From G963701675 sp963701675 (GTDB taxonomy: Bacteria > Planctomycetota > Planctomycetia > Gemmatales > Gemmataceae): 64,000 nucleotides of DNA. Positions 16,695 to 27,612 of the stretch are shown in pieces (positions within the stretch are counted from its first letter, which is position 1; the number at the start of each line of letters is the position of its first letter). A program made the translations under genes and the position numbers. The notes under the pieces were generated by a model. The model was not told the origin of the DNA. It saw nothing but the letters and a program-made list of their open reading frames with translations, and ran no database searches. Location: assembly GCA_963701675.1 (NCBI GenBank), contig OY969623.1, positions 2,914,001 to 2,978,000 on the forward strand, given 5' to 3'.

Positions 16695-19600
16695 TTAAGG
16701 GATCGGGTGCACAAGTGCTGGTGCTTTTGCAAGGAGCGACTGGCACTTGGCGAATTCGGATGTATCGTTGGCCGGGCTAGTCGCCGTGGCCGTGATCACA
16801 TGACCTGCTGGGACTTCTACACCAAAGATTGCCGAGGTGCTTCCGCTGCCGGTGGACCCGGTAGTTAGCGACGTCGTCCCCAGAAATACTTCACCTTCTC
16901 CAAACCCGGTTGGGTCGCAGGCCGCATTGCTAAAAACGTCGATACTGAACGTGGTATTGGGGGCGCTCATGAGCGAGAGCCACACTTTTGTGGTTCCGCC
17001 ACTCGAAACCGCCCTGGTCACTTTCGGAGTGATTTGATTGTTGTTTCCGCCGTTGACCTGGTCGATTCCCACACCGCCGTTTGAGTACATCGCATTCTGA
17101 CGAATGGCGTTGTTGTCGCCGGAATCGACCACGATTCCTTCAGCGACATTGAAAGCGATTCGGTTGCCGGCGCCCGCGACGGTTCCTCCAACGAGGTTAC
17201 CGTTACCCACGAGATTCACGCCGGCGAGATTGGCCAGTGCGGCCGTGCCAGCTGCGTTGGTGCCAATGAAATTCCCTTGGATCACATTGGAGTTGCCAGC
17301 CACAAATACGCCGGATCCATTTCCCGAAATGAGGTTGCGGCTGGCTGCCGTAGTGCCGCCGACCGTGTTCGAATTGGAAAGAACATAAACGCCGATGTTG
17401 TTTTTGACAGCGGTCGTGCCGGCAGCATCGGTTCCTAGGTAGTTACCCGTCACGACGTTGCCCCCGGCTGTTTCCAGCCGAATCGCCACACCGAAAGTGA
17501 AGCCATTGATCACCAGGCCCTTGATGGTACTGTTGCCCGCCGTTACGTGCAGTCCCGACTGCGTGGTAATGTTAGCGCCGGACAGCACGACGAGGGGCGT
17601 GCCTGCGTAATCAATTTTCGTTGTGCCGTCGATGATCACCGGATCGGTGATAGTGGGCAAAGCGGTCGTCGGTGTGATTGTCTGCACGCCAGCGGCAAGA
17701 CTGAACGTGATGGTGTCAACACCCGGGATCGCGTTCGAGTCGAGTATCGCCTGGCGTAGCGATCCCGGTCCGGAGTCGTTCGTATTGCTGACGTCAAACA
17801 AAGGTAAGTTCTCATACCAGGCGATCTTGTCATCGCCAAAGGAGGCGGACAAGGCATCCAGGTCGCCATCACGATCCACGTCCGTAGCGATTACCGCACG
17901 GGCCAGATTTGCGTTCGTTGTGATGGTGTGAGGCGTGAAGGAGGGATTGCTGCCGCCCCCGTTCTTGTACCAGGCGATCTTGTTGTCGAAGTAGGAAGCG
18001 GACAAGACATCGGTCTTTCCGTCGGCGTTGATGTCCGCCGCAAACACGTCCGTGGGCACGTCCAACGCGGTTGTGATTGTGTGAGCGGTAAAGACCCCGC
18101 TGCCGCCGATGTTCTCATACCAGGCGATCTTGTTATCGCCAGCCGATGCGAAAAGGACATCCGTGTAGCCGTCGCCGTTGACATCGGCGGCCGCCACGCT
18201 CATGGCGTTAGGCGCGGCTGTCGTGATGGTTTGCGCCGTGAAAACCTGACTGCCATTGTTTTTGTACCAGGCGATTTTTGCGTCGCCATTGGACGCAGAC
18301 AGCACGTCGATGTCACCGTCGTTGTCCAAGTCGGCCGTCACCACGGCAATGGCGCCATTCGCTGCCGTGCTAATCACGCGCGTCGTGAAACTCCCGGTGC
18401 CGTTGTTCTCGTACCAGGCGATTTTGCTGTCAAATTGGGAGGCGGACAGGGCATCGACATCGCCGTCCCTATCGACGTCCGCGGCATACACGCTTTGCGC
18501 ACCCATAGCCGTACTGCTGATGGTGAAGGGTGTGAAGCTCTGGCTGCCATTGTTCCTGTACCACGCGACCTTGTTGTCAAGTCCGGAGGCGGAGAGCACG
18601 TCCGTGTCGCCGTCGCCATCGATGTCGGCGGCAAACACGCTTTTGGCGCCCATGGCCGAAGTTGATATGGTGCGAGCCGTGAAACTTTCGTTACCGGTGT
18701 TCTCGTACCAGGCGATCTTATTGTCGTAAAAAGACGCGGAGAGTACGTCCGTGTCGCCGTCGCGGTCGATGTCCGCGGCGAACACGTCATAAGCGCCGTT
18801 GGCGGTGGTGGAAATGGTCTGAGCGTTAAAGCACCCGCAAGGCGCGGGGATTGCGTGAAGCTTCGTTACGAAGACATCTTCGCTGCCGCCCGCCCCGTGT
18901 GTCGTGTCGAAGGCCGTTGGACTTGTCGGAAAATCACTCGAAGTGGTGTCACCAGTCACATAGATGCCGCCTTTGCCGTCCACTGCAACGCCATACGCAG
19001 TCTCGTTGGCTAATCCGCCCAAGAAGGTTGAATAGACAAGCGCGGAACCCGCCGCATTCAGCCTGGTGACGTACGCATCTGAGAATGCGTTAAAGATCTT
19101 ATCAAACGCGTCTGGGGTGCTGGGAAAATTCGACGAATTCGTGAAACCGGCGACAAAGGCATTGCCGGCGGCATCCACGCGTAGGTCATACCCCGACTCG
19201 TCTTGAGTGCCGCCGAGATAGGTCGAATAGACAGGCGCCGAGCCGGCCGCGTTCAGCTTGAAAACATAGGAGTCGTAGATACCGCTCTTTGACGTATCGA
19301 AAGCACCCGACGTAACGGGAAAGTCCCCGGACGAAGTGTGCCCCGTGATGTAGGCATTCCCGCTGACGTCGATGTCGAGTGCATTCCCAACGTCGCTCCC
19401 AATGCCTCCTAGGTAGGTCGAGTATAGAAGTGCTGAGCCGGTGGCGTTTAGTTTGGTGATGACGGTATCGTACCCTCCGCTCATGGTGGTGTCGAAGGCG
19501 CCGCTTGTGGTAGGGAAGTTGCTTGAAATCGTATACCCGCTCACGTAGGCGTTCTGAGAAGCATCTACCGCAATGCCCGTCCCGTGATCGACCTCTAAGC

Positions 19601-21503
19601 CGCCGAGGAAGGTTGAGTAGTCGAGGTCAAAAACAGAAGAAATCAAAGTGACCTTGGTTACAAAGGCGTCGCCGACGCCTTCGCTGTTATTAAGGGTGGT
19701 ATCGAAAGCGCCGGGCGTGGTTGGAAAATTGGCCGATTCAGTTACACCGGTAACGAAGGCCTCCGAGTTGTTATTGATGGCAATTGCGGTGCCCGATTCG
19801 CTGTTCGAGCCTCCGAGAAAAGTGGAGTAATCCAGTCCTGAGCCGAACGGATTCAGCTTAGCCACGAAGACGTCGCTGGATCCATTGTGCGAGGTATCGA
19901 AGGAAAAACCAGTAACCGGAAAGTTCGTTGAAACGGTAGTCCCGGTTACATAAGCGTTGCCGCTGCCATCGACCGCGAGCGCGTAGCCCACGTCGGTAAC
20001 GGAGCCGCCGATGAACGTTGAGTACATAAGTCCCGTACCGGCGCCATTGATCTTGCTGACATAAACATCGCCGCCGCTATTAAATCCCGTATCGAATGAG
20101 CCGGGTTTTGTTGGAAAAGTGGATGACTCAGTACGCCCTGTCACGTAGGCATTGCCGCTGCTATCGACGGCGATCCCAATGGCAGAGTCGTCAGGCGAAC
20201 CGCCAAGGAACGTCGAATATCCAAGCACAACGGGATCGATGACAAGCGGCCGGCTGGGATCGTAATGGCCAACGTCAAAGCGCACGGTATCACCTTCCAC
20301 GACGTACCCGCTCGTCACCTCCCGGCGGGTGTTACCGACGTCCTGATAGGTAAATGGCTTCTGCTGAACCACATCGCCTACGGCCGAGTGCACGACCAGA
20401 TCGCCTTGCGGATTGACCTCGACTCCATCGGCGCCGGCGAAGTTTAAGGCGATCGCATTCGGATCGGCACCGGGTGAAACGATGAAATCGTATTCCAATT
20501 GGTTGTTGTTGCCGTAGTAAGCCAGGTCGATGCCGGGATAAACGTCGTCGTATTCCACCCGACCGAAGCTGGCGATGTCGGTGTGCCATTCGTTCGGGTT
20601 ATTGCCGATGAAGTAGTTAGTGATGCCGGGCTGCTGGTTGCTCGACGTCGGGTGCGCATTTGCATTCCCGCCGACGATGTTCATGTACACGGCGACACCG
20701 CCCATCTCATTCTGAGCGGAGGGCGTTAGCCCTCTGACCGAGGCCGCCTCGGGGGACTGACGCCCCCCGTTCAGGAACTCGTGTGTTTCTGAATTCTGAA
20801 CTCTGGATTCTGAATTCTGCATGCTGAACACCGCTGCCGTCGGCGTCAGAAACACGGTGCCGCCGCCGGCGCGGGACACGAAATCCACGCGGTCATCGAA
20901 CTGGCCGACGTTTTGCTCGAAACTCAACGGGAGTTTGCCGTAGTTGTCGAGGATCTCGGACTGACTTGCTTCGCTCGGCGTCTCTGGATTCGGGGCCTGG
21001 GGCGCTGAGGGGCCGTTGGCCAGGTATCGTGCGCCTAATTGGACCCTACCAGGAGTCACAGGCGATAGAGTGTTTCTCTGACTCGGAGTCGCCAGGCCAG
21101 CGAACGACGCGCCGGTGACAGGTGTCAGATTCACGGCGGCTGTGTTCGGCCGCGAGAATGTCGGCGCCGGCGCCATCTGCTGATTGACGGGATCCGGCGT
21201 CGAATCGTCGTGGCGGTTCTCGTGCTCGTGGGCCGCGATCCCTTCGGAAACGCCTTTGGCTCCTGAGGCCGTTCGGAAAACAACATGACCTAGTTCGGGT
21301 TTCTCTGCAGGAATGAACGCCATTCCGTTGTTTTCGATTTCGTCGGCATCCATCCCAAGAGCCAACTCGGAACCGCCGAGCAAAAGCGTCCAAAGGACAT
21401 CTCCAGGCGGCAGGCGCCGTTCCAAAGATTCGACAACGGGGCGATACCACACGGGTCGGCGTGAACGAGCCAAACGACTGCTAGATGCTGAAGAGTGTTT
21501 CAT
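16695..21503 (-). CDS. Giant SBBP-repeat / FG-GAP / beta-helix surface protein with LExRLPPGD N-terminus
   Basis: 1602 residues, with the start set by GGAG seven bases upstream. A basic leader and VVESLERRLPPGDVLWTLLL form the PPGD variant of the planctomycete surface signature. Domains in order: a DUF7948-like domain (about 190-450, YGKLPLSFEQNVGQF, VYPGIDLAYYGN, YDFIVSPGADPN), about ten SBBP repeats (YSTFLGG...AVDSSGNAYVTG...FPTT), seven FG-GAP/VCBS units (ADIDRDGDTDVLSAS, each followed by KIAWYENNG), and a right-handed beta-helix opening with NTNDSGPGSLRQAI. No catalytic residues are recognisable. It is probably an extracellular adhesive or structural protein. Members of the same SBBP family occur at 28.9 and 31.9 kb. 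Confidence 0.85.
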   Translation of the reverse strand: MKHSSASSSRLARSRRPVWYRPVVESLERRLPPGDVLWTLLLGGSELALGMDADEIENNGMAFIPAEKPELGHVVFRTASGAKGVSEGIAAHEHENRHDDSTPDPVNQQMAPAPTFSRPNTAAVNLTPVTGASFAGLATPSQRNTLSPVTPGRVQLGARYLANGPSAPQAPNPETPSEASQSEILDNYGKLPLSFEQNVGQFDDRVDFVSRAGGGTVFLTPTAAVFSMQNSESRVQNSETHEFLNGGRQSPEAASVRGLTPSAQNEMGGVAVYMNIVGGNANAHPTSSNQQPGITNYFIGNNPNEWHTDIASFGRVEYDDVYPGIDLAYYGNNNQLEYDFIVSPGADPNAIALNFAGADGVEVNPQGDLVVHSAVGDVVQQKPFTYQDVGNTRREVTSGYVVEGDTVRFDVGHYDPSRPLVIDPVVLGYSTFLGGSPDDSAIGIAVDSSGNAYVTGRTESSTFPTKPGSFDTGFNSGGDVYVSKINGAGTGLMYSTFIGGSVTDVGYALAVDGSGNAYVTGTTVSTNFPVTGFSFDTSHNGSSDVFVAKLNPFGSGLDYSTFLGGSNSESGTAIAINNNSEAFVTGVTESANFPTTPGAFDTTLNNSEGVGDAFVTKVTLISSVFDLDYSTFLGGLEVDHGTGIAVDASQNAYVSGYTISSNFPTTSGAFDTTMSGGYDTVITKLNATGSALLYSTYLGGIGSDVGNALDIDVSGNAYITGHTSSGDFPVTSGAFDTSKSGIYDSYVFKLNAAGSAPVYSTYLGGTQDESGYDLRVDAAGNAFVAGFTNSSNFPSTPDAFDKIFNAFSDAYVTRLNAAGSALVYSTFLGGLANETAYGVAVDGKGGIYVTGDTTSSDFPTSPTAFDTTHGAGGSEDVFVTKLHAIPAPCGCFNAQTISTTANGAYDVFAADIDRDGDTDVLSASFYDNKIAWYENTGNESFTARTISTSAMGAKSVFAADIDGDGDTDVLSASGLDNKVAWYRNNGSQSFTPFTISSTAMGAQSVYAADVDRDGDVDALSASQFDSKIAWYENNGTGSFTTRVISTAANGAIAVVTADLDNDGDIDVLSASNGDAKIAWYKNNGSQVFTAQTITTAAPNAMSVAAADVNGDGYTDVLFASAGDNKIAWYENIGGSGVFTAHTITTALDVPTDVFAADINADGKTDVLSASYFDNKIAWYKNGGGSNPSFTPHTITTNANLARAVIATDVDRDGDLDALSASFGDDKIAWYENLPLFDVSNTNDSGPGSLRQAILDSNAIPGVDTITFSLAAGVQTITPTTALPTITDPVIIDGTTKIDYAGTPLVVLSGANITTQSGLHVTAGNSTIKGLVINGFTFGVAIRLETAGGNVVTGNYLGTDAAGTTAVKNNIGVYVLSNSNTVGGTTAASRNLISGNGSGVFVAGNSNVIQGNFIGTNAAGTAALANLAGVNLVGNGNLVGGTVAGAGNRIAFNVAEGIVVDSGDNNAIRQNAMYSNGGVGIDQVNGGNNNQITPKVTRAVSSGGTTKVWLSLMSAPNTTFSIDVFSNAACDPTGFGEGEVFLGTTSLTTGSTGSGSTSAIFGVEVPAGHVITATATSPANDTSEFAKCQSLLAKAPALVHPIP

Positions 21504-21852
21504 AAGTGGTCTCCGGGAGGGGGTAAGTGGAAGTTCCACGTAGCGAGTCTCCTGATACGACGCGGCGTTTGCGTTTTCCGAGTCTGTAATCAATGCGTAA
21601 AACCGAGCCGATCCCAATCAACGAAACTGGAAATAATTCAGATGTGGCGAAGAAGAGTCGTCAAACGCCGATGGTAAAACGAGCCGGACCTCGAGGCTAG
21701 GTTCTGGTTTCTGATTACCACCACCAGAACTCGGTGCGCAACCAACAGAGCGCACGGTCGGCGATGATCGCACACCACGACGACCTAACAGAGCGAGTGG
21801 CGAAAAGTCGGACCCAGGTATAACGGTCTCGCCCCGGCTTTTCCGAAGGTGG
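21504..21852. other. Intergenic region upstream of the giant surface protein
   Basis: Presumably holds its promoter, but no clear -35/-10 pair could be chosen. No gene seen. Confidence 0.5.
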
Positions 21853-22176
21853 CTAAGAGTCGAGCGGCTGCACGTTCATTGGTTCAAATAGCGGCAGCGA
21901 ACTGTCGCATTTTCGACAGACCAACGCTCCACGGTCCCAAAACGATTGAAAGTTGTCGCGGTCGAACTGCAGGAGTTCGCCGCACGCTGGGCAATTGACC
22001 TCGCTCACTACTTCAGCAAGCGAATTGAGAGCGGCCTGGCCCTCTTTTGAATCGACTTTCTCTGCGTAGAGAACACTTCCCGTCGCCAACCACAAGTCTG
22101 TAAACAGCGCATCAGGTCGGAAATCCGGCGCCAAGGTTTGGAACAAGGCTCGCACGACATGCAAAACGTACCGCAA
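21853..22176 (-). CDS. Small protein with C-terminal zinc-ribbon motif
   Basis: Up to 107 residues. The second half carries VNCPACGELLQF and a later LVCRKCDSSLPLF, two CxxC pairs about 25 residues apart that could bind zinc. The N-terminal half has no recognisable domain, and the first codon would be TTG without a ribosome site, so the true start is uncertain and the gene may be a truncated remnant. It follows another fragment on the same strand. Confidence 0.4.
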   Translation of the reverse strand: MRYVLHVVRALFQTLAPDFRPDALFTDLWLATGSVLYAEKVDSKEGQAALNSLAEVVSEVNCPACGELLQFDRDNFQSFWDRGALVCRKCDSSLPLFEPMNVQPLDS

Positions 22177-22181
22177 GACGA

Positions 22182-22442
22182 TCCCCGGCGCTCCTCCTCG
22201 GTAACAGGAACCGCCCGGTACTTACCAGCCGGAACCTCCACCTCCTCTTCGCGGCCGACACGCCAAGCCAGGTGTACTTCGACCTTTCCCAACTTGCTCT
22301 CGGTCTGCCATGTGTCCCCCTTCCTGAGCGGGTACTTGAGCAAGCGAACTGGGGGCGTGAACTCCACGCCGTCATATTGGACGCAGTCGTCGAGCTTCTT
22401 CAGTAGCTGGCCGACCACGCCGTCGTTCGAGAATACAATTAA
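22182..22442 (-). pseudogene. Fragment of a conserved hypothetical protein (DUF3108-like pattern)
   Basis: Encodes VVGQLLKKLDDCVQYDGVEF...LLKYPLRKGDTWQTE...EEVEVPAGKYRAVPV. The pattern PLKxGDTW followed by VxVPAGxFxAV is typical of secreted planctomycete proteins of unknown role. Both ends are missing: the 5' side runs into the leader of the kinase gene on the other strand and the 3' side loses the frame. Confidence 0.45.
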
Positions 22443-22545
22443 GCTGGAACTGCATGTTAAGGGTTTAGAAACCAGTTTTGTCCGACCGTCCAATCGTAGA
22501 TTGACCGCCTTGGGCCGAAGTCCGATAACTGGAAAAGGGCGAGAT

Positions 22546-23566
22546 ATGACCGCCGAGCGAAGGGAGGCAGTGTCGCCGAACCTGGCTGGCGGTGCGGAGA
22601 TCCCCGCGACGGTGCCCCAACAGACCATCGACCTCACTCCGAATCCGGCGGTCGGCGGGCCGGCCGCGGGGTCCGCGTCGCTGACCGACGCCGTGGCCCC
22701 GCCCGCCGCCTTCGGCCGCTACCAGGTGCGCCGCGCCCTGGGATCGGGCGGCTTCGGCGCCGTGTACCTCGGCCACGACAGCCAACTCGACCGGCCCGTG
22801 GCCATCAAAGTGCTGCACGCCGGATCGGCCACGTCGCAGCCCGAAGGCGAACGGTTCCTGCAGGAGGCCAGAAGGCTCGCCCAACTGCGTCACCCCGGCA
22901 TCGTGGCGGTCCACGACGTCGGCGTGCAGGAGGGGCAGCTGTACATCGTCTCCGATTACCTCGACGGCCCCGACCTCGGCCAGTGGCTGAGGGACAACCG
23001 CCCGGCCTGGCCGGAGGCAGCCCGGATCGTGGCCGCCGTGGCCGACGCCCTGGCCCACGCCCACGCCCGGCTCATCGTCCACCGCGACGTCAAGCCGGCG
23101 AACATCATCCTCACCGCCGACCGCGCACCGGTGCTCGTGGACTTCGGCCTCGCCCTCGACGAGGTCCGGGCGGGCGGCGACGAGAAGGGCATCGTCTCGG
23201 GCACCCCGTGGTACATGTCGCCGGAGCAGGCCGCGGGCACCGCCCACCGCATCGACGGCCGCACCGACGTCTACAGCCTGGGCGTGGTGCTCTACGAGTT
23301 GCTCACCGGCCGCGTGCCGTTCCGGGCGACCGCTTTCCCGGAGCTGTTGCGGCAGGTGCGCGACGACGAGCCGCAGCCCCCGCGGCAGCTCGTCCGGGAC
23401 ATCCCGCCCGAGCTGGAGACGGGCCTGCCTCAAGGCGCTGGCGAAGCGGCAGCAGGACCGCTACACCACCGCCGCGGACTTCGCCGAGGATCTGCGCCGC
23501 GTTCTCCCGACGGCGGCCGAGGCGCCGGCCTCCCGGCAGATGCCGGTGAGCGTCTCCGGCGAGTGA
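22546..23566 (+). CDS. Hanks-type Ser/Thr protein kinase, frameshifted near the C-terminus
   Basis: About 339 residues with one extra base removed at about 23424. Kinase subdomains are complete: glycine loop GSGGFGAVY (67-74), catalytic lysine in AIKVL (K88), HRDVKPANI (179-187), DFGLA (199-203), SPEQ and DVYSLGVVLYELLTG. After PPELETG the frame moves by one base, and the usual kinase ending CLKALAKRQQDRYTTAADFA reads in the next frame to the TGA. No membrane segment follows. The gene directly downstream encodes a cyclase-like/AAA/TPR protein, and the pair resembles kinase-cyclase fusion proteins of signalling or natural-product loci. G+C is clearly higher than in neighbouring genes. Confidence 0.75.
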
Positions 23567-23606
23567 GTCGCACACGGCAACGCCGGCCCCATCCCGGACA
23601 GACCCC

Positions 23607-26600
23607 TTGACGCCGCCTTCGTCCCGGCGCCGCGCCCGCGAGGCCGAGCGCCGCCAGGTGACCGTCCTGGTCTGCGGCTGCGACCTGTTCGAGTCCGAGG
23701 CGTACCTGGGGCTCGACACGGAGGACCAGGCCCAGGTCCTGCGGGCCTTCCAGCAGGCGTGCGAGCAGGCGGTTCGGCACTTCGACGGGACGGTCGTGCA
23801 GTGCAACGAGCAGGGGCTGCTGGCGTGCTTCGGCTACCCGGTGGCCTACGAGGACGCCGCACGCCGCGCCGCACGGGCCGGCCTCAGGCTCCTCGACGAC
23901 GTGAAGGCCCTCGGCGGGCAACTCCGCAACGCACACAACTTCGAGCCGACACCGTGGGTCGGCCTCCACACCGGCCCCGCGATCGTGGAGGCGAAGGAGG
24001 ACGCGGTCTCGCTGGTGGGGGACGCCCGAAACGTCGCCGTCCGGCTGGAGGAGGTGGCCGCGCCCGGCCAGGTCATCTGCACCGAGGCCACCCACCGGCT
24101 GTTCCAGGGCCGGTTCCAGTGCGCCAGCCTCGGCCCCCGGAAGATCAAGGGCGTGGCCCAACCCGTCCAACTCTTCCGCGTGGAGAGGATCGCGGTGGCC
24201 GGGAGCCCGATCGAGGCGGTGGCACCGGCCGAGCTGTCGCCGCTGACGGGCCGCGACCACGAGATCAGCCTGCTCAAGGACCGCTGGGAGCAGGCCCAGG
24301 AGGGGATGGGCCAGGTCGTCCTGCTGGTCGGCGAGCCGGGCCTGGGCAAGTCGCGCCTGGTGCACACGCTGAAGGAGCACGTCCTGGGTCAGATGGTCGA
24401 AGGGGAGGTGGACGCGCCCGTCATCGAATGGCGCTGCTCGCCGCACTACCAGAACACGGGGCTGCACCCGGCCATCGACTTCTACGAGCGGGCCCTCGGC
24501 TTCCGCCCCGAGGAGCCGCCGCAGGACCGGTTCGACCGCCTGCTCCGTCGCCTGGCGCAGTACGACCTGGCCCGGCCGGAGGTCGTGCCGCTGTGGGCGT
24601 CGCTCCTGTCCCTGCCGACCCCGGACCGGTTTCCGCCGCTCTCGTTGCCACCGGCCCGCCAGCGGGAGGAGACGTTCCGGCTCATGCTGGAGTGGCTGCA
24701 CGTGCGCGCCGCCCGCAGGCCGGTCCTGTTCATCGTCGAGGATCTGCACTGGGTGGACGCGTCCACCCTGGAGTTCCTGGGGCAATTCCTCGCCGAGTTC
24801 CTGCACGACCGCATCCTGACCGTGCTCACCTTCCGCCCCGAGTTCAAGCCGCCGTGGCCCGCCGTCGCCCACCAGACCAGCCTGGCCCTGACCCGCCTGA
24901 CCCGGCGCCAGGTCGGCGACCTGATGCGGAAGAAGGCGGGGGGCGCCCTGCCGGAAGCGGTGATCGAGCAGGTGTACGACCGGGCCGGCGGCGTGCCGCT
25001 GTTCGTCGAGGAATTCACGAAGATGGTGCAGGAATCGGCCGTCCTCGACCAGCCGGGGGCAGGCGGCGCGCGCGGCCCGGCCCTGCTCGGGCACGAGATC
25101 CCCAGCACGCTCCAGGACCTGGTGATGGCCCGCCTGGACCGGATGGAGGGCGGCCGGGAGTTGGCCCAACTCGCCGCGGTCCTCGGCCGCGAGTTCAGCC
25201 ACGAGCTGCTCGCCGCCGTCGCGACCGTGGACGAGCCGACTCTCCAGGCGGAGCTGGCCCAACTGGCGCAGGCGGAGATCCTGTACCCGAAGGGCCGGCC
25301 GCCTCGCTGCACCTACATCTTCAAGCACGCCCTGCTCGAAGACGCGCTGTACAACGCGCTGGTCAAGAGCAAGCGGCAGCAGTTCCACCGGCGGATCGGC
25401 GAGGTGCTGGAAGCGCAGTTCCCGCAGACCGCCGAGACGCAGCCGGAGTTGCTGGGCCACCACTTCACCGAGGCGGGCCTGACCGAGAAGGCCATCGGCT
25501 ACTGGCTCAAGGCGGGGCAGCGGTCGCGGGAGCGATCGGCGTTCTGCGAAGCGATCGGCCATTTGACGAAAGGCCTCGCGTTGTTGGACACGCTCGAGGA
25601 GTCGCGCGACGCGCGACGACCGGGAATTGCAGTTCCTCACCACACTGGCCCCGGCCTACATCGCGGCCCGCGGTTACGCCGCGCCCGAAGTCGGGCCGAT
25701 CCTGCGTCCGGGCGCGCGAACTGTGCCAACGGATCGGGGAGCCGCAGCAGCAATTCGGGATCATGTTGGGCATGTGGGAGTGGCGCATCGTGCGCGGCGA
25801 CCTGCGGGTGTGCGTGGACCTGGCCGCCGACGGGATGGCGCTCGCCGAAAGTCTGAACGACCCCGGCATGCTGATGGAAGCGCTGTTCATGCCGGGCGTC
25901 ACGATGTTTTACCGCGCCCAGTTCGCGGGCGCCCGTGCCTGTTACGAGAACGCGTTGGCCGCCTACGACGACCGCGAGCGCACGAAGTTCTGGACCGCTT
26001 ATACCGGGCACGACGCCGGCGTGACCCACCGTTGCTACCTCGCGCTGGCCTTGTGGCACCTCGGCTACCCGGACCAGGCCCTCAAGCTGGCTCGCGAGAT
26101 GTGTGAGCTGGCGCGAACGATCGGCCACGCGTTCAGCCTCGGCCACGCCGTGGACTTTGCGGCGTTTCTCTACCATTACTGCCGGCTCGGAACCGAGGTC
26201 CAGGCGATGGCCGAGGAAGAGATGACCATCGCGACCGAACAGGGCTTTCCGTTCTGGCACGCGCTGGGCACACTTCACAAGGGGGCGGGGTTGCTCCTGC
26301 AGGGCCGGCGCGAGGAAGTCGCTGCCGCTTCTTCTCAAGGGGTTCAGCGCCTTCCGGGCCACCGGGGCGGAAGTCCGCGTTCCGTCTTACCTCGGTCTGT
26401 TGGGCGATGCCTACACGCAGTCCGCGCGCTTCGAGGACGCGCACAAGGCGCTGAACGAAGGGCTGGCGGTTGCCGAGAAGAACGACGACCGTTGCCACGA
26501 GGCCGAGCTGTACCGCCTCAAGGGCGAGTTGCTGCTGGCCGAGTCGCCCGACCAGGTCGCCGCCGCCGAGGACTGCTTCCGCCAGGCCATCGAGACGGCC

Positions 26601-26784
26601 CAGCGCCAGCAGAGCAAGGGCGTGGGAGCTGCGGGCGACGATGAGTCTCGCCCGGCTCTGGCAACGGCAGGGCCGCCGCGACGAGGCCCGCGCCGCGCTG
26701 GCGGCCGTCTACGGCACGTACACGGAAGGTTTCACGACGCCGGACCTCGTGGACGCTAAGAGACTGTTTGAAACGCTGGCTTGA
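23607..26784 (+). CDS. Degenerate class III cyclase - AAA ATPase - TPR regulator, four frameshifts
   Basis: About 1057 residues when four extra bases (about 25610, 25705, 26318 and 26622) are skipped; the corrected length is an exact number of codons. The N-terminal nucleotide-cyclase fold (1-190) keeps D26 (CGCDLFES) and VGDARNVAVRLE, but the second metal-binding Asp is replaced (CNEQGLLACFGYP instead of GDG), so it is probably inactive. The AAA/STAND-type ATPase has Walker A GEPGLGKS (242-249) and Walker B VLFIVEDLHWVD. A long TPR-like tail ends ...TPDLVDAKRLFETLA. It starts at TTG 40 nt after the kinase. Likely a signalling hub with the kinase, or a decaying pair. Confidence 0.65.
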
Positions 26785-26961
26785 GCTCACTTCCGGAAAA
26801 CCGCGGGCCCACCCCGACGACGACCAATTGCAAAACGCGAACAAGGAGAATGCGACGCACATACTTAAGTTCGTCGAGCTTATCGTTCACGACTTTTACG
26901 AAGTCCCAGCGGCCGCGGTCGGCTTGAAGAGCCAGCGACTGTCGGCCGGCCAAAAAACGCC

Positions 26962-27189
26962 GTGAGCCATTCGGCAATCTCCGGCTCGGCTCTCGATTAC
27001 TCATTCGAGTTTGTTCCCGGTGGATTGCCACTGGCGATTGCCGTCGACAGCAGTGGTAGCGCTTACGTGACCGGAACGACCACAACGTCTAGCTTCCCGA
27101 CAACACCTGGCGTGTTCGACACGACTTTCAACGGTGCCGATGAAGGATTCGTTGTCAAGTTAAGCCCAGACGGCTCAGCGTTTAAGTAG
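26962..27189 (+). pseudogene. Fragment of an SBBP-repeat protein
   Basis: About 75 residues with IAVDSSGSAYVTGTTTTSSF, FPTTPGVFDTTFNG and VVKLSPDGSA, one and a half SBBP repeats that match the large neighbours. No N-terminal signature, DUF7948 domain or ribosome site; the frame ends at TAG. A relic of a former copy. Confidence 0.7.
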
Positions 27190-27194
27190 CGTTG

Positions 27195-27244
27195 TGTCCG
27201 TGTTGTCGAAGGCGATTCGCGGACGCTGGTTGATGTTGGCGATG
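27195..27244 (+). repeat. Duplicate of the 3' end of the integrase gene
   Basis: Matches 38983-39032 in 46 of 50 bases and encodes the same ending CPCCRRRFADAG followed by a stop; the match runs 12 bases beyond the stop. It marks where another integrase copy once ended. Confidence 0.65.
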
Positions 27245-27312
27245 GGACCGACGCCGAGTGCGCGGGCGAGGTGATTCAGAATCTGCGTGAGGGCCGATGT
27301 AGTCGTGATCGT

Positions 27313-27612
27313 TCAGATGGTTAGGACAATTTTCCCGGCAACGTGTCGGCTGCGACTGAGTGTCAGTGCCTCTTTGACCTGATGAAGTGGCAGAACCGTT
27401 TGAACGATAGGGCGAAGCTTGCCGTCGTCGATGATCTTGCCAATTTCAGCAAGACGCCGGCCATCGGGCTTGACGCCGATCATCGTGGCGCGCACGCCGT
27501 TTTTCTGAGCGAGGTCTTGCGGCGGCTCTTCGGTCAGCGCCACCAGGATTCCACCTTTCTTAAGGACTCCGAACGAAAGCCTTTGCGTATCCGCGCCTAC
27601 GGGGTCGAGCAC
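27313..27612 (-). pseudogene. C-terminal fragment of a zinc-type (MDR) NADP-dependent oxidoreductase
   Basis: 99 codons: VLDPVGADTQRLSFGVLKKG, GILVALTEEPP, GRRLAEIGKIIDDGKLRPIV, and a terminal LSRSRHVAGKIVLTI. This is the last third of a quinone-oxidoreductase-like medium-chain dehydrogenase. The catalytic and nucleotide-binding N-terminal parts are missing. The break at about 27612 coincides with the truncated 5' end of the FG-GAP gene on the other strand. Confidence 0.75.

Noticed and set aside
22465..23433. 322-codon minus-strand frame opposite the kinase
   Set aside because: Antisense of a clear kinase domain; no family features of its own.
23430..25643. 737-codon open frame on the minus strand opposite the cyclase/AAA gene, and a 961-codon plus-strand frame in another phase
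   Set aside because: Both are shadows created by the high G+C codon use of the real gene; their translations are Arg/Gly/Pro-rich without any domain.
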